This document shows, piece after piece, positions 10,868-23,383 of a DNA stretch of 64,000 bases. Origin of the DNA: Dillenia suffruticosa (lineage: Eukaryota; Streptophyta; Magnoliopsida; Dilleniales; Dilleniaceae); contig JAVTVX010000011.1 of the NCBI GenBank assembly GCA_033439265.1, forward strand, positions 13,723,090-13,787,089. The letters run 5' to 3'. Below the pieces are notes generated by a model, which made no database searches, was not told the origin of the DNA, and saw only the letters and a program-made list of their open reading frames with translations. A program made the position numbers and the translations under genes. Within the stretch, counting starts at the first letter, position 1. The number at the start of each line of letters is the position of its first letter.

Positions 10868-11809
10868 ACATCAGTGACAACTTGTGACAAAAACGTCTAT
10901 GCACCAAAGGGCCTACAAAAATGTATCCAACAGTGCCATCGATATCAATAGTCATGGACACCTAGAAAAATCCTATGCACCGAACTGATCGATCATAAAT
11001 TTTCACCAATAGAGAAAACATTTAAAAGCAAAAGGACCGAAAAACAAAATCCTTCGTAAAACAAGCAAACACCGAAAAACAATGGATTTCTCTAATCATT
11101 GTTAGAGAGAGATTGGGGTCGACATGAGCCAAGTCTGGCTGCATAAGTATATCTGAATCATGCTTGAGAAAAACAGAAGTAAAGCATAAGTATAATCTGG
11201 CAGTCATGCAATTTCCAAAATTTTTAAAAGAAAATAAAGTTCTAATAGTTATTCTCATTCATAGTCATGGATGTACCGAAACGGTTAACTCACACCCTAC
11301 ACTAGAGATAAAATAAATAAATGAATGCACGGTGCCTTTTCACGGCTTTGTGATATAAAATTAAGGTCAAATCAGAAGAGGTACAGCAGTAGGAGGAGCT
11401 CAAATTGCCCGTTCCATTTAGTTTTTCTTTAATTTTTACGGTTGATATTATCTATTACCATCTTTATTCTGACTTTTTTATATAAATATTATATGATTAA
11501 CATATGTATAATTTTATTTTAAGAAAAAAAAATCTAACCTAATAAGAAAAAAAAAAAAATTTGTCATTAAAATATCTCAACCAAAAGGAAATAAATCATA
11601 CAAACCACATCTTTAGCATAAAAAGCAAACATTGGCGGAAAGGAGAAGGATTACACATGAGATTAAACTTTGGTGTTTTTATCAAGAGTTATTGTAGTAT
11701 ATTATCAAAGCTTGCCAGTAAGTTCAGTTCTTTTAATCAATGAAGGAATTGGTAACATTAGCATACAAATTATCAAATCACACCAATTAATTTACAAATA
11801 TATTAAAAG

Positions 11810-12010
11810 AAACACTTTGTTCTAAATTAATTATTTAAATGAATTAAGTATTTAACTCTGAAATAATCAAATTAATTATTTAATTGAATCAACTTACTTT
11901 CTGCAACAGATCTCCCCGGTAAGAGCCTCAACTCAGCCAAAAACAAAGGGCAGATGCCTTTTCTAAGAGCACCATATATTCTCTTCCAGATGAAAGCACC
12001 CCAGACAAGT
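11810..12010. repeat. Local repeat unit R1, copy c
   Basis: Shares with 13215-13445 the order AATAATTAAATTAATT.., AATCAACTTACTTTCTGC, CAGATCTCC, GTAAGAGCCTCAACTCAGCC and CCTTTTCTAAGAGCACCA. More distant similarity links it to 5790-5905. Duplicated non-coding low-copy DNA. Confidence 0.7.
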
Positions 12011-13214
12011 GCTTCCCTGTCCGTGAAAGGACCTGCATTTTCTCTTTATATGTTTAAATTGTTAACTCGGGGTATCTCCAAAAAAACTAAAAAAATAAAA
12101 AAAAAATTCAAAAATCTTGGTGCAAGTTTATTTGGGACCCACCTGACTGTGTAAGATATTATCCCATTAAATCATTAAAAATCTGGAGTAGTTTGAGTAC
12201 TATCTCTTGCTAATGAAAGCAGCTTAGCTCGGTGATTCGTGTGGTGCAGAGGCAGACTCAGTTTGTCTCCAAAGATAAAAAATCTAAGGGTGCAGACTCA
12301 ATTGGCACCCACAAGATTCTATAAGATATTATTTCACAACTCAACAACCTAAAGTTTGTCTTGTTGATCACTTCACATTAATTAGAGCTCCTCTTGTTCG
12401 ATCATTTCTCTCCTTGGGTTTGTCCTGTTGTGGCTTGATCACTTCACATTTATTAGAGCTACTCTTGCTCGTTCATTTCCCATGTCTTTTCTTTTCTTTT
12501 CTGTTTTTTTTTTCTTTTTTTTTTGATTCTGTAACAACATGGAGTTTGTCTTCCTGTGGTTTGATCACTTCACATTTTCTTGATCACCTCAAGTCATTTG
12601 GTCTTTAAATATGCTGGTGGGTTGAGCTGGGTTCGCTCAATCTGGTGCTCAACCCCAATTAAACATTCACTCATCTAAAATCAACTGTTGACTTTGAAAA
12701 AAAAAAACAGGCATTTTAACCACGAAGATATGTATATATATAATATATATATATAGCATACATACATATCTATATAAATAATATTGTAAAAGAGTAGAGT
12801 TAGTTAATAAAAATTTATTCCACAACTTTTGATTTTCGTCTATTTCTGCATTTTGCATTTGTCTGCCGATGAAGGAAACTAATTAGCTCAGCGATTCACA
12901 TTTTGCAGGCTAAGTTTGTCTTTAAGAAAATAAAATAAAATAAAATAAAAAATCTAAGAGTGCAGACTAATTTATCACCACCCGATTCCACAAGATATTT
13001 TGTCACATCAAATAATAAAATATCTACATCATCCATTAGCATATACATCGGATATATGTATAGAATATATGAGAGTTTTTGAACTTTAGAGTTTAGAAGA
13101 AAATATCTAGGTATAAGGTATTCGTATGAGAAATTGCAAATTCGAAAGAAAAGGGTGCTCAAGTCTTGTCAGAAAAATAGACTCGAATAAATCACAAAAC
13201 AAGTAATCTCTTTT

Positions 13215-13445
13215 ATGTTTTTAATGTGATTTATTTAAATGTAGTAAATTAAAATGTTTTGTGATTGCATAAAGAAACTCTCAAATAATTAAATTAATTA
13301 ATAAATTAAATCAACTTACTTTCTGCCACAAATCTCCGTAAGGGCCTCAACTCAGCCAAAATCGAAGGGCAGCTGCCTTTTCTAAGAGCACCAAATATTG
13401 TCTCTTGCTAATGACTGCTCCCCCGCCAAGTACTTCCCTGTCTAT
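13215..13445. repeat. Local repeat unit R1, copy d
   Basis: Same blocks as copy c, followed directly (13,447-13,531) by sequence matching 7,545-7,600. This is the left edge of the second DUF247 unit, cut at 13,531 by element E. Confidence 0.7.
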
Positions 13446-13531
13446 AAATTATCTAAAGTCAATTAACACTATTAATTTCGTAAGAGCTACTCCTGATATT
13501 GGCTACTTATTTAAATCAGGTATGAATCTAT

Positions 13532-16196
13532 TACGTCCCGACTCTCCCGTTAAACACGCGATAACCGTCGCATTATTTCGATATACGGACAGTATCTTTC
13601 CATATACCAAAATAATACAATACATTCAACCTATTTAAGAACAATTCAAATATCATCATAATGACCATCGTAGATCATTCAATATCAAAGGTATGCATTT
13701 TCACATAATTTAAGGATCAATATGATCTATCTTTGTTCATGCATGCATACAAATGGATCAACCCGGCCATTTTAGAATTCTTATAAATTTACAATTTCAA
13801 AACAATTCAAAATTTATAATAAAGTGTCCAAATGTCCAAATTTAAACAAAAAAATTTGTAAGAGAAGTTTTTAAATCAGGAAGATATAAGTTCAATATCA
13901 TAGGAGTATGAATTTATCAAATATTTGTCTAAAGAAGACTAAACAAGTATTTAACAAATCCAATCAAAATAAAATATACAAAGATTTCCTTCCATGAATC
14001 ATTCTACACCAATTCACAATAAAGTCATCATTTCAAATATCTATCTATTTTCAATAACTATCTTCTTCAATTCAGCTCCAAGGAAATATCTTCCACCAAG
14101 GTTCCTCTAAAAAAAATTAGAAGAGATGAGTGAGCATTTAAAATACTCAGTGAGTGAAGTGTAATGGCATGCAAGACATAAATAATGAGTAAAAATGGTT
14201 ATGCCAAAAATCGTATACAAAATATATTGCCATAATTAAAAACATTGGTATAAACAACTTATTTCAAACCACCATAACACATATAATCAAAATAAACAAT
14301 TTACATTCATTTTTTTACAATTTTGGGATATGTCGAAATCATTATCCTATCATTGGCCGTTGATAGGATCCGCCAAGGGTTTTTCACTATTTTCTAAAAA
14401 TCCATATCACCTTGGCATTGGCCCAGAGTTCCGTGGGGTGTATCCACATTATCACGGCAGCATGAGAAGACTCTCCAACCCACCTACCACCAAGCCAAAT
14501 TAAACAACCTTAATCACACCGTTCCAGTGGCTCGGTTCGTGGCAAAATGTAGACTAAGCCCTTTTTCAGCACCATGTTACCAAATTCAATTTATAAATCA
14601 ATTCACTCTCAAATTTCAACGTAAAGCAACAATACAGGTTTCGCATGAATATTCAATTGTAACATGATGCAAACAATTCAATAATTTAGTACAAGAGTTA
14701 TAGATTTATTCAAATTTCATTTGAGACATACCATATTCACAAAACATTATAAATTTAGATCGAAATCATTCCAAAATTCAATTTATGAAATATAATTAAA
14801 ATTAGTTTATTCATTTATTCGAAATATAACCGTCCACTCACCTCAAGAGGTTATTCACTCCCTATACATTATCAGCATTCAAAGAAATCTCATTTCAGAC
14901 TCTAATAGATTGTCCTAGCCAGCAATAACAATTTTCGGATCATTTTTCCTTATATTCAAAAGTTTATAAATTTTCTCTAATTTTATTTAAACCTTAATTC
15001 TGAATATTTTTTTGTTCTTGTTCTCATTTTATCAATTTGTTATTATTTGTATCATAATAAAATCCGCATTCACAATTCTCCTAAAATTTTCTATTTTCAA
15101 ATAATTTTTTTAATCTACGCAATTATGAAAAAATGACTATAACTTTCACTACACACATCCACATCACATGATTCTTATTTCAAATTAAAGATACGATATA
15201 GATTTACAACTTTCATATTTAGAAATTAGCTTAATTCAACCTAAAACGTATCTCAAAATTGAGAGAAAATAAGCTGCTAGAATAGGGGCAGAACATGACA
15301 TTTCTACACCACGAAAATTCTTTAAAATTTCATAACAAATTCAGTTCTTATCCAATTTCAATAAATCATACCTCATTTTTAAGATATGGGAGTCAAGTTT
15401 CATATGCAAAAAGTCTCACATGATTTGCTTTTGTGCAGAGGAAGTTATGATGTTAAGATCATAGTATACTCATTATGCAAAACCATGAATTTCAGCTCAT
15501 TGCATTATACTCTAGTAACTTAAGAATCTAATTTTTAACCTAGTCTTCAGTACAACATAAAAATCTCAAACTCCACAAACAAAATCTCCAGAACCCACCA
15601 CCAATACAATAGCAACTATAGCAATGGAAGCTAAATGAGACAATAATCAAACAACTTTACTTGAGAATCGACTCTTACCTTGATCCATTTAGCCTCTGTT
15701 TGGAGCTTATTATTGTTGTTTGTAGAAGAGAAGTCTAGAAGAGGGAGAGAGAGAGAATGCCTGCAACCATTGCTCTGCTATTGGGTTCGTGGATCAACAA
15801 ATCTCCACAAAAAGGAAAAAGATTAATCCATTTTTGGGAGAAAGAGAGCAAAAGAGAGAAATGAAAACCCAGTTTTAAGAGAGAGAGAGAGAGATGAGAT
15901 TTGTACCTTGAGATGCTATGGATTGTGGTCGGATTATAGACAAAGACACCCCACCGAGAGAAGATTTGATCGCTTGGAATAGAGGGATGTTGGGCTGGTG
16001 ATGGAAAGGGGCTGAGATGGGGGGTGGCGATGTTGATTTCTGGAGAGGGAGGGAGTGAGGGTGAGAGACGAAGGAGAGAGATGAGAGAATAAGGGGAGGG
16101 TTTCGGGCAAAGCAAAATTGGGAAAGTGGGGAGGGTAGAGAATAAATAAGAAAAAACTTTGACTTTTCTTTTCTTTTTTTTTCTCTTCTCTCGCCA
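13532..16196 (-). repeat. 3' LTR of element E
   Basis: Aligns along its whole length with 54019-56680; both are about 2.66 kb. It contains the Tekay-type AAAGTTRTAGATCTA-like motif (about 15,186-15,215, reverse sense) and a purine/pyrimidine-rich end (15,735-16,196) producing Ser/Leu/Pro-rich spurious frames. The outer edge at 13,532 has drifted from the TGTCAC seen in the other LTR. Confidence 0.9.
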
Positions 16197-16214
16197 CTTA
16201 ACCCCCTAAAAGGA
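16197..16214 (-). promoter_or_regulatory. Polypurine tract of element E
   Basis: On the minus strand a TTTTAGGGGGTTAAG run directly abuts the LTR start. This is the second-strand primer site; the same AGGGGGTTA core precedes the 3' LTRs of C and G. Confidence 0.8.
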
Positions 16215-16249
16215 AATTTCATTCTCGAAATTTAAATTAAAATTTATAC

Positions 16250-17411
16250 ATCAAAAAGTTGTGGGTGTTGCTTCCGCATTAATTCTTCGATCTCCCAAGT
16301 TTGTTTTTCTACTTGGTTGTTTCTCCACAATACTTTTACCATTGGAATTTGCTTATTTCTTAATTACTTAAGTTGTCAATCTATGATTTATACTGGCTGC
16401 ATCTTGAAACTCAAATTTTGATTCAACTCTACCGGAGGAGCTTGTAACACATGTGAGGGATCCGACAAGTATTTCTTCAATATCGAAACGTGAAAAATAT
16501 CATGGATTTTTTGTAACTCTGGTGGCAATTCAAGCCGATAATCCACTTTTCCAATTCTTTTGAGAATTTTGAAGGAATCAATATAACGAGAATTCAATTT
16601 TTCCCGTTTCTGAAATCATATTATAGCCGTCCAAGAAGATACCTTTAAAAATACCATATCTTCAATTTCGAATTCCAAGGGCCTCCTCCTCTTGTCGGTG
16701 TAGCTTCTTTGTCGATTTTGAGCCGCCTTTATTCTTTCTCGAATCATTCTTTTCTTTTCCTTGGTGGTTTCAATCAATTCCACACTTTCAATTTTCCTCT
16801 CATCAACCTCGTCCCAACATAACAAAGTTCGACATTTCCTTCCGAAAGAGCTTTGTAGGGAGGCATCCCAATAATAACTTGATAGCTGTTGTTATAAACA
16901 AATTCAACTAATGGGAGGTGTTTATCCTAACTCCCTTAGAAGTCCATAACACATACTCTCAGCATGTCTTCCAACATCTGGATTATACACTTTGACTGTC
17001 CATCCGTGTGTGAATGAAATGTGGTGCTGAATTTCAACTTAATGCCTAAGGCCTCTTGTAACTTATACCAAAATCTAGATATAAATCGAAAATCACGATC
17101 CGATATTATTGATACCAGAACCCTTTGGAGTTGGATAATCTCATCAAGATACAATTTAGTTAACCTCTCCAAAGAGTAAGTGGTCTGGATTGGGAGAAAA
17201 TATGTTGATTTAGTGAGCCGATCAACAATGACCCATATAATATCGTGTCGGCTCAAAGTACGTGGCAATCCCACCACGAAATCCATAGTAATATACTCCC
17301 ATTTCCATTCAGGTATAGGTAATGATTGAAGTATTTCGGCCGGTTTCTGATGTTTGGCTTTGATTTGTTGAAATACAAGGCACCTTGCCACAAATTCAAC
17401 TATTTCCCACT
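16250..17411 (-). pseudogene. Element E pol, 3' part: integrase and chromodomain-like tail, broken
   Basis: Minus-strand similarity to the same region of element C: an integrase zinc-finger remnant (ARCLVFQQIKAKHQ), the catalytic domain (ITMDFVVGLP, ISDRD, HTDGQSK), the GYLYGRK-type linker zone, the IHDIFHVSILKKYLSDPSHVL segment and a C-terminal LWRNNQVEKQTWEIEELM chromodomain-like tail. This portion ends at the insertion site of G (17412). Non-functional. Confidence 0.9.
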
Positions 17412-17416
17412 TTAAG

Positions 17417-17465
17417 TGTCACGCCCCGATCCTCGGATCGACCACGCAACAGCCGCCGCGTTGTA
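17417..17465 (-). repeat. Terminal LTR scrap of element G
   Basis: Starts TGTCACGCCCC, the reverse complement of a gypsy LTR end. About 36 of its bases reappear inverted at about 21,293-21,329, where the plus-strand LTR stops. It defines the true left edge of the insertion. Confidence 0.8.
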
Positions 17466-18519
17466 TATATATAGCATTGATGCCCGTACATTTATCGACA
17501 CAGTTTATGAGTTTGATAGGGACGTAGGTCAAAGGATTACTTGTGTTCTATCATTCTTCTGCCATTGGAAATGGAAAACCAAATATTTAGTTATTGGATT
17601 CTTCTGCTTTGAGATTGGTATTTTCGTTATTCATTTATGTTTAATTATTTTGTGGATCATTGAATAAGGTAATATAGAGTGGGTTTTGAGTCTATCTTTT
17701 TGGCCCTGGAGTGGGAAATAATGTCCCTTGTGACAATAGAGTTAGAAATAATGAAGCATGCATTTCTTGTCTTTAAACTTTGATAATTTGGGGGTTATAA
17801 TGCAAACGCTAGGTGATATGTGGATAAATATGCTTGATTTGATTTGGATAGAATATCGGTGATATTATATGATACTAAATTTGATTGAGAATGATCGTGA
17901 TAGAAGTATCTCGATTGAAAAGTTATCCAACTAAGGATTTGAGATTTAAAACTTAGAAGTATTCTAATATTGTCAATGGATTAAGTTTTATCACTTACTT
18001 GAGGCCATATCGAGGTGGATCTACACTTCATCGTATACAAATTTGATGATAGATGGGTTTGTATACCTTTTATACTAAGTCTTAAGATTATGTGATGACC
18101 ATATACACCATCTTGAAAGTTATTTATCTCTAAGAATATATGTATTCTGGTTGCATCTATAGTTCATTTAATGAATCCTGAAAGTAGGGATAAATGTGAT
18201 TATTGATATGAACATAGCAGAATAATGGCCATTCTTATTTAGGGTCCTTTTGGAGGATAATTTAAGAAATTTTCATAGGTTTGAAGTCTTGATAAGCATT
18301 GAGGATGGCTATTGCAGCGCGAATGAGGTCCGCGTACTTCAATATTTTTCAATAAGAGGTTATCTGAGGTTGAAGAAAGGAGACTAAAGACATAGGTTGG
18401 TTATTGTATGAGTGGAAATTTTAGTTGATAATAAAGTGTGATTGAAAGGAATGAAACTAAGGGATCCAATTGTATTTTGAAATTTCGGGGACGAAATTTA
18501 TTTTTAGGGGGTTAATAAT
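17466..18519 (+). pseudogene. Element G internal remnant (protease start and 3' untranslated end)
   Basis: Only the first bases read as gypsy protein: a SIDARTFID segment like the start of protease in C and E. The rest (about 17,520-18,480) has no recognisable gag or pol and ends in a polypurine tract just before the LTR. Most of a normal internal region is missing, so G could not encode its own proteins. Confidence 0.6.
18484..18519 (+). promoter_or_regulatory. Polypurine tract of element G
   Basis: CGGGGACGAAATTT followed by TTTTTAGGGGGTTAATAAT abuts the LTR start TGTAATACC at 18520. It matches the layout before the 3' LTR of C (36743-36777). Confidence 0.8.
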
Positions 18520-21329
18520 TGTAATACCTATTATAAAAAAAAAAAAAAAAAACAGAGAGATGAGGTTCTGCGTTTTGGCCAAAACGCAGCACCTCCCTCT
18601 CCCCCAAATCAATTAGGGCAAAAAGCCCTAAGTCTCTTCGTCTCCCTCTCACCTCTCCCGATTCTCTCCCTCTCCTCCGCCACTCTCTTCCCCTCCCTTT
18701 CACTGGCGACCGCTGTCCACCACCGCACACGGCCACCGGCATAACCCCGTTTCTCTCTCTGCCTCTCGAACTCTCTCTCTCCTTCGCACACTTTCTCTCC
18801 TACAGCCGCGCCCGATTCACCGCCGCCAACACCCAGCCGCCGCTGCTCCTTCCTTCCCACGAGCGCGCCATAGCCGCCTCACCTTCCTTCCGTGAGCGTT
18901 GCCCCTTCGCGAGCGCGACTGCAGCTCCTCCGCCGCAGCGCGATCTCTTATGTGCGAAACTGAGCGCTCCCTTGCGCGATCTTCCGCGAGCAGCGCGCGA
19001 TCTCCCGCGAGCAGGGCGCGACCCAGCGCGAGCAGGGCGCGACCCCAGCGCGAGCAGCGCGCGAACCCAGCGCGAGCAGCGCGCGAACCCAGCCCGAGCC
19101 AGCGCGCGACCCCAGCACGTCGTGCTACCCCAGCACGAGCACGAGCATGCTCCAGCGCGCGACCCACTGCTGCCTGCGAAGCCTTCTGCGGCCAGCAAGC
19201 CGGGCTGTGAGCTTGCGAGCCACCAGCGGGCCAGCCCGGCCCGCGAGCCCGCGAGCCCGCGATCGGCTTTCCCTTTCGAGAGCTCACCTGCATCTTCACT
19301 GCAGGTGACGACTATGATTTGGTTGAAATTCTAGGGTTTGGTGTTAGAAATTTAGTTGTTAATATATTTCAAATTTGAAAATATTACAGGAGCTCGGATC
19401 GAGTTGTAGGCGCACGGACGCTAGGGCTGCAAGCTACGGAAACCATAGGTGAGGGAAATTTAAATCCTTTCGATAAATTGAGTGAATTTAGGGTAAGAGA
19501 TCTTGTATATGTTTAGGATATATGTTATATTCGATCAGAATGTATTTTCTGACATTTTACATGTGATTATTAAGGTTAAGTATAGGATTTTATAGGAATT
19601 AGGCTGTTTGATACAAAAGAAGCATGCTAAGGGATGATAGAATCCTGTTAGGTTGAATAGAATAGTTTTCTCAGAGTTTAAATTGAAATGTGTATGAAAA
19701 ATATTATGGTTATGTAAAATTCAGAGAAAAATTGAGAAAATTGTTAGAAATTAGAGAAAATTTAGAAATATTGGGAATTTAAGATCATTAGTGATGCAAA
19801 GAATCTTGGTTCCTGAAATTGAAGAATTTGGTATGTGCTAAATATAGGAAAGTTCAAAAAAACCTAGAATTTGGGGTGAACTAACAATGAAATTGTGATT
19901 ATTGGCATAGGATAACCTCTTCGAAGGTTGAGAAGGGTTACCTTGGATTAAATTTCGGAATTGGGAGTGGATACCCTCCCTAGAGGTGAGTGGATGGTTC
20001 ATTGTGTAGTAAATGAGTAAAATGATTTGAAATTCTTTGAAAAATGATTTTGAATGATTTGTACATGTTTTATATGAAACTATTTGTGATTGTGAGATGT
20101 CTGAAATAGAAATTTAAATTACGAATGCATCCTATGAAATTATAAATGAATATGTGCCATTTGCATTGGATATTTGATATGTGAATGCCTGTAGCATGAT
20201 TTTGGAATTTGTTTGATTGATACATGGCACATTGATGGTAATTTGAACGATTTCGAAATGATGGTGCATGAGTGTAATGGCTATAGTCATTCCCTCCACG
20301 GAGCGACCCGACAGGGTGGCGTGGTTGGGGTTTTATTGCGAGAGAGGTATACGCGGCCTCTACTCTGCCACGTCGTACTATCTGGATTGCACCCCGGGGA
20401 GGTACGAGCCAACGCCAGGGAAGGGGGTAGTGTTGTGATATTGAAATGGAAAATCCCCTGGCGGGCTTCCATCTTGGTTCGGCCAAACGCAGGACGGAAG
20501 TGATTTCAACGGGACCTTTGTGATTTTCTGAAAGAACATTTGATGTGGATGCATATTTTATGAATTATCTGATTTATTGAAAATGTTTCGATATATATGA
20601 AGTGTTGTTTGAGATATATTTTGACATTCTCACATTCACCCCTTATTTATTACACAATCATATCATTGCACTCCACTCACTGAGTATTTCCCAATACTCA
20701 CCCCTCTTTAACATTTTTCAGAGGAAGTTTAAGTCTGCTGCAAAAAAAATTGGAGCTTGGGAAGGTTTATTTGCTGTTTTGTGTAAGTATGATAGTGATG
20801 TAAGATTATTTTAGTTGATTTGAAATCCATGGAAGGGAAGACTTGTTTACTTTCTTTTTAAATTTTATTTTTGGTAAAACTTATTGTTTGAATGGGACAT
20901 TTGGTTCGAAATGTTGAATTTTGATACTTTCTTTTGATTTTACGAAGTTCTGTACATCTCATACTGTTTGGACTTTACTGATGCTGGTTTGTTTTCTTCA
21001 GACAAGTGTCAGTAAAATTCTACGACTATGATTTGGGACTTCATCTGTTTTGATTTTGAAATATCCTTGAAGTGGCTGGGATGACCACATTACATGCGTG
21101 CATGTACAGGAACCCCTCCCCATTTGTGTGCCGATGTGGGCTTGTGTGTACTGGGATGGATCGGATAGGCCCTTTATATGTGTGTTGTCTTATGATTTTT
21201 CCCATTTCTGATGGAGGGTGTATTGGATGAGTTTTGAACTGATTTGTAGCCTTGCGGAGTCCCGGTATAAGGGGAGGTTCTGCCCGTGTACCGAGACAAC
21301 GCGGCGGTTGTTGCGTGGTCGATCCGAGG
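18520..21329 (+). repeat. Plus-strand LTR of element G
   Basis: About 2.8 kb starting TGTAATACC. Parts: A run; 22-bp perfect palindrome (18568-18589); TTAGGGC/GCCCTAA stem-loop (18613-18631); pyrimidine tract; GC-rich array of a roughly 22-bp GCGCGAGCAGCGCGCGA.. unit (about 18,970-19,120); an AT-rich half; and the GAGTATT/AATACTC stem-loop (20682-20699). The end is cut a few bases short of the usual GGGGCGTGACA. Confidence 0.85.
18568..18589. other. 22-bp perfect palindrome at LTR head (element G)
   Basis: CTGCGTTTTGG / CCAAAACGCAG. Solo LTR B has a comparable 14-bp stem at the same place (31434-31464); in the facing right arm of G the motif is at about 23,302-23,323. Confidence 0.85.
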
Positions 21330-23378
21330 ATGGAATGACTATAGCCATTACACTCATGCACCATTATTTCGAAATCGTTCAAATTACCATCAACGTGCCA
21401 TGTATCAATCAAACAAATTCCAAAATCATGCTACAGGCATTCACATATCAAATATCCAATGCAAATGGCACATATTCATTTATAATTTTATAGGATGCAT
21501 TCGTAATTTAAATTTCTATTTCAGACATCTCACAATCACAAACCCCGTCGGGTCGCTCCGTGGAGGGAATGACTATAGCCATTACACTCATGCACTATCA
21601 TTTCGAAATCGTTCAAATTACCATCAATGTGCCATGTATCAATCAAACAAATTCCAAAATCATGCTACAGGCATTCACATATCAAATATCCAATGCAAAT
21701 GGCACATATTCATTTATAATTTCATAGGATGCATTCGTAATTTAAATTTCTATTTCAGACATCTCACAATCACAAATAGTTTCATATAAAACATGTACAA
21801 ATCATTCAAAATCATTTTTCAAAGAATTTCAAATCATTTTACTCATTTACTACACAATGAACCATCCACTCACCTCTAGGGAGGGTATCCACTCCCAATT
21901 CCGAAATTTAATCCAAGGTAACCCTTCTCAACCTTCGAAGAGGTTATCCTATGCCAATAATCACAATTTCATTGTTAGTTCACCCCAAATTCTAGGTTTT
22001 TTTGAACTTTCCTATATTTAGCACATACCAAATTCTTCAATTTCAGGAACCAAGATTCTTTGCATCACTAATGATCTTAAATTCCCAATATTTCTAATTT
22101 TTCTCTAATTTCTAACAATTTTCTCAATTTTTCTCTGAATTTTACATAACCATAATATTTTTCATACACATTTCAATTTAAACTCTGAGAAAACTATTCT
22201 ATTCAACCTAACAGGATTCTATCATCCCTTAGCATGCTTCTTTTGTATCAAACAGCCTAATTCCTATAAAATCCTATACTTAACCTTAATAATCACATGT
22301 AAAATGTCAGAAAATACATTCTGATCGAATATAACATATATCCTAAACATATACAAGATCTCTTACCCTAAATTCACTCAATTTATCGAAAGGATTTAAA
22401 TTTCCCTCACCTATGGTTTCCGTAGCTTGCAGCCCTAGCGTCCGTGCGCCTACAACTCGATCCGAGCTCCTGTAATATTTTCAAATTTGAAATATATTAA
22501 CAACTAAATTTCTAACACCAAACCCTAGAATTTCAACCAAATCATAGTCGTCACCTGCAGTGAAGATGCAGGTGAGCTCTCGAAAGGGAAAGCCGATCGC
22601 GGGCTCACGGGCTCGCGGGCCGGCGGCTGGTGGGTTGGCCCGCTGGTGGCTCGCAAGCTCACAGCCCGGCTTGCTGGCCGCAGAAGGCTTCGCAGGCAGC
22701 AGTGGGTCGCGCGCTGGAGCATGCTCATGCTCGTGCTGGGGTAGCACGACGTGCTGGGGTCGCGCGCTGGCTCGGGCTGGGTTCGCGCGCTGCTCGCGCT
22801 GGGTTCGCGCGCTGCTCGCGCTGGGTTCGCGCGCTGCTCGCGCTGGGTCGCGCCCTGCTCGCGCTGGGTCGCGCCCTGCTCGCGGGAGATCGCGCGCTAC
22901 TCGCGGAAGATCGCGCAAGGGAGCGCTCAGTTTCGCACATAAGAGATCGCGCTGCGGCGGAGGAGCTGCAGTCGCGCTCGCGAAGGGGCAACGCTCACGG
23001 AAGGAAGGTGAGGCGGCTATGGCGCGCTCGCGGGAAGGAAGGAGCAGCGGCGGCTGGGTGTTGGCGGCGGTGAATCGGGCGCGGCTGTAGGAGAGAAAGT
23101 GTGCGAAGGAGAGAGAGAGTTCGAGAGGCAGAGAGAGAAACGGGGTTATGCCGGTGGCCGTGTGCGGTGGTGGACAGCGGTCGCCAGTGAAAGGGAGGGG
23201 AAGAGAGTGGCGGAGGAGAGGGAGAGAATCGGGAGAGGTGAGAGGGAGACGAAGAGACTTAGGGCTTTTTGCCCTAATTGATTTGGGGGAGAGGGAGGTG
23301 CTGCGTTTTGGCCAAAACGCAGAACCTCATCTCTCTGTTTTTTTTTTTTTTTTATTTTTTTTTATAATAGGTATTACA
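21330..23378 (-). repeat. Minus-strand LTR arm of element G with internal duplication
   Basis: Reverse complement of the first 1.8 kb of the plus-strand LTR, starting (at 23378) with TGTAATACC. Its inner end carries a segment of about 210 bases twice: 21332-21540 and 21569-21778. The distal LTR kilobase is absent. The two copies of the duplicated segment are almost identical to each other and to 20,087-20,297 inverted. Confidence 0.85.
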
Positions 23379-23383
23379 TTAAG

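Larger units (their letters stand above)
10868..13531. other. Region without a gene: DUF247 upstream sequence and degenerate local repeats
   Basis: 10868-11400 is the upstream flank of the DUF247 gene; no clear promoter motif can be fixed by eye. From 11,800 the stretch is built of degenerate repeats: R1 copies c and d; a block at 12,225-12,360 repeated at 12,886-13,018; and a TTGATCACTTCACATT motif three times between about 12,366 and 12,580. A TA-rich microsatellite lies at about 12,731-12,765 and an AAAAT run at about 12,926-12,950. No open frame here has recognisable domains. Confidence 0.6.
17417..23378. mobile_element. Element G: rearranged gypsy LTR element with facing LTR arms
   Basis: A single insertion into E's pol, flanked by perfect TTAAG duplications (17412-17416, 23379-23383). 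The left edge is a short LTR terminus in minus orientation (17417-17465). Then follow a plus-strand internal remnant (17466-18519), a plus-strand LTR (18520-21329) lacking its last bases, and a minus-strand LTR (21330-23378) missing its last kilobase. Left arm 18520-20312 and right arm 21547-23378 form an inverted repeat of about 1.8 kb that looked essentially identical where compared, apart from copy number in a GC-rich array. It is broken (most of the internal region is absent), and the identity of the arms implies recent formation. It may come from template switching or self-integration before insertion. Confidence 0.85.

Noticed and set aside
15735-16222. Ser/Pro/Leu-rich minus-strand frames, mirrored at 56259-56695
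   Set aside because: They are purine/pyrimidine-rich ends of the E LTRs, and the two copies keep no common frame.
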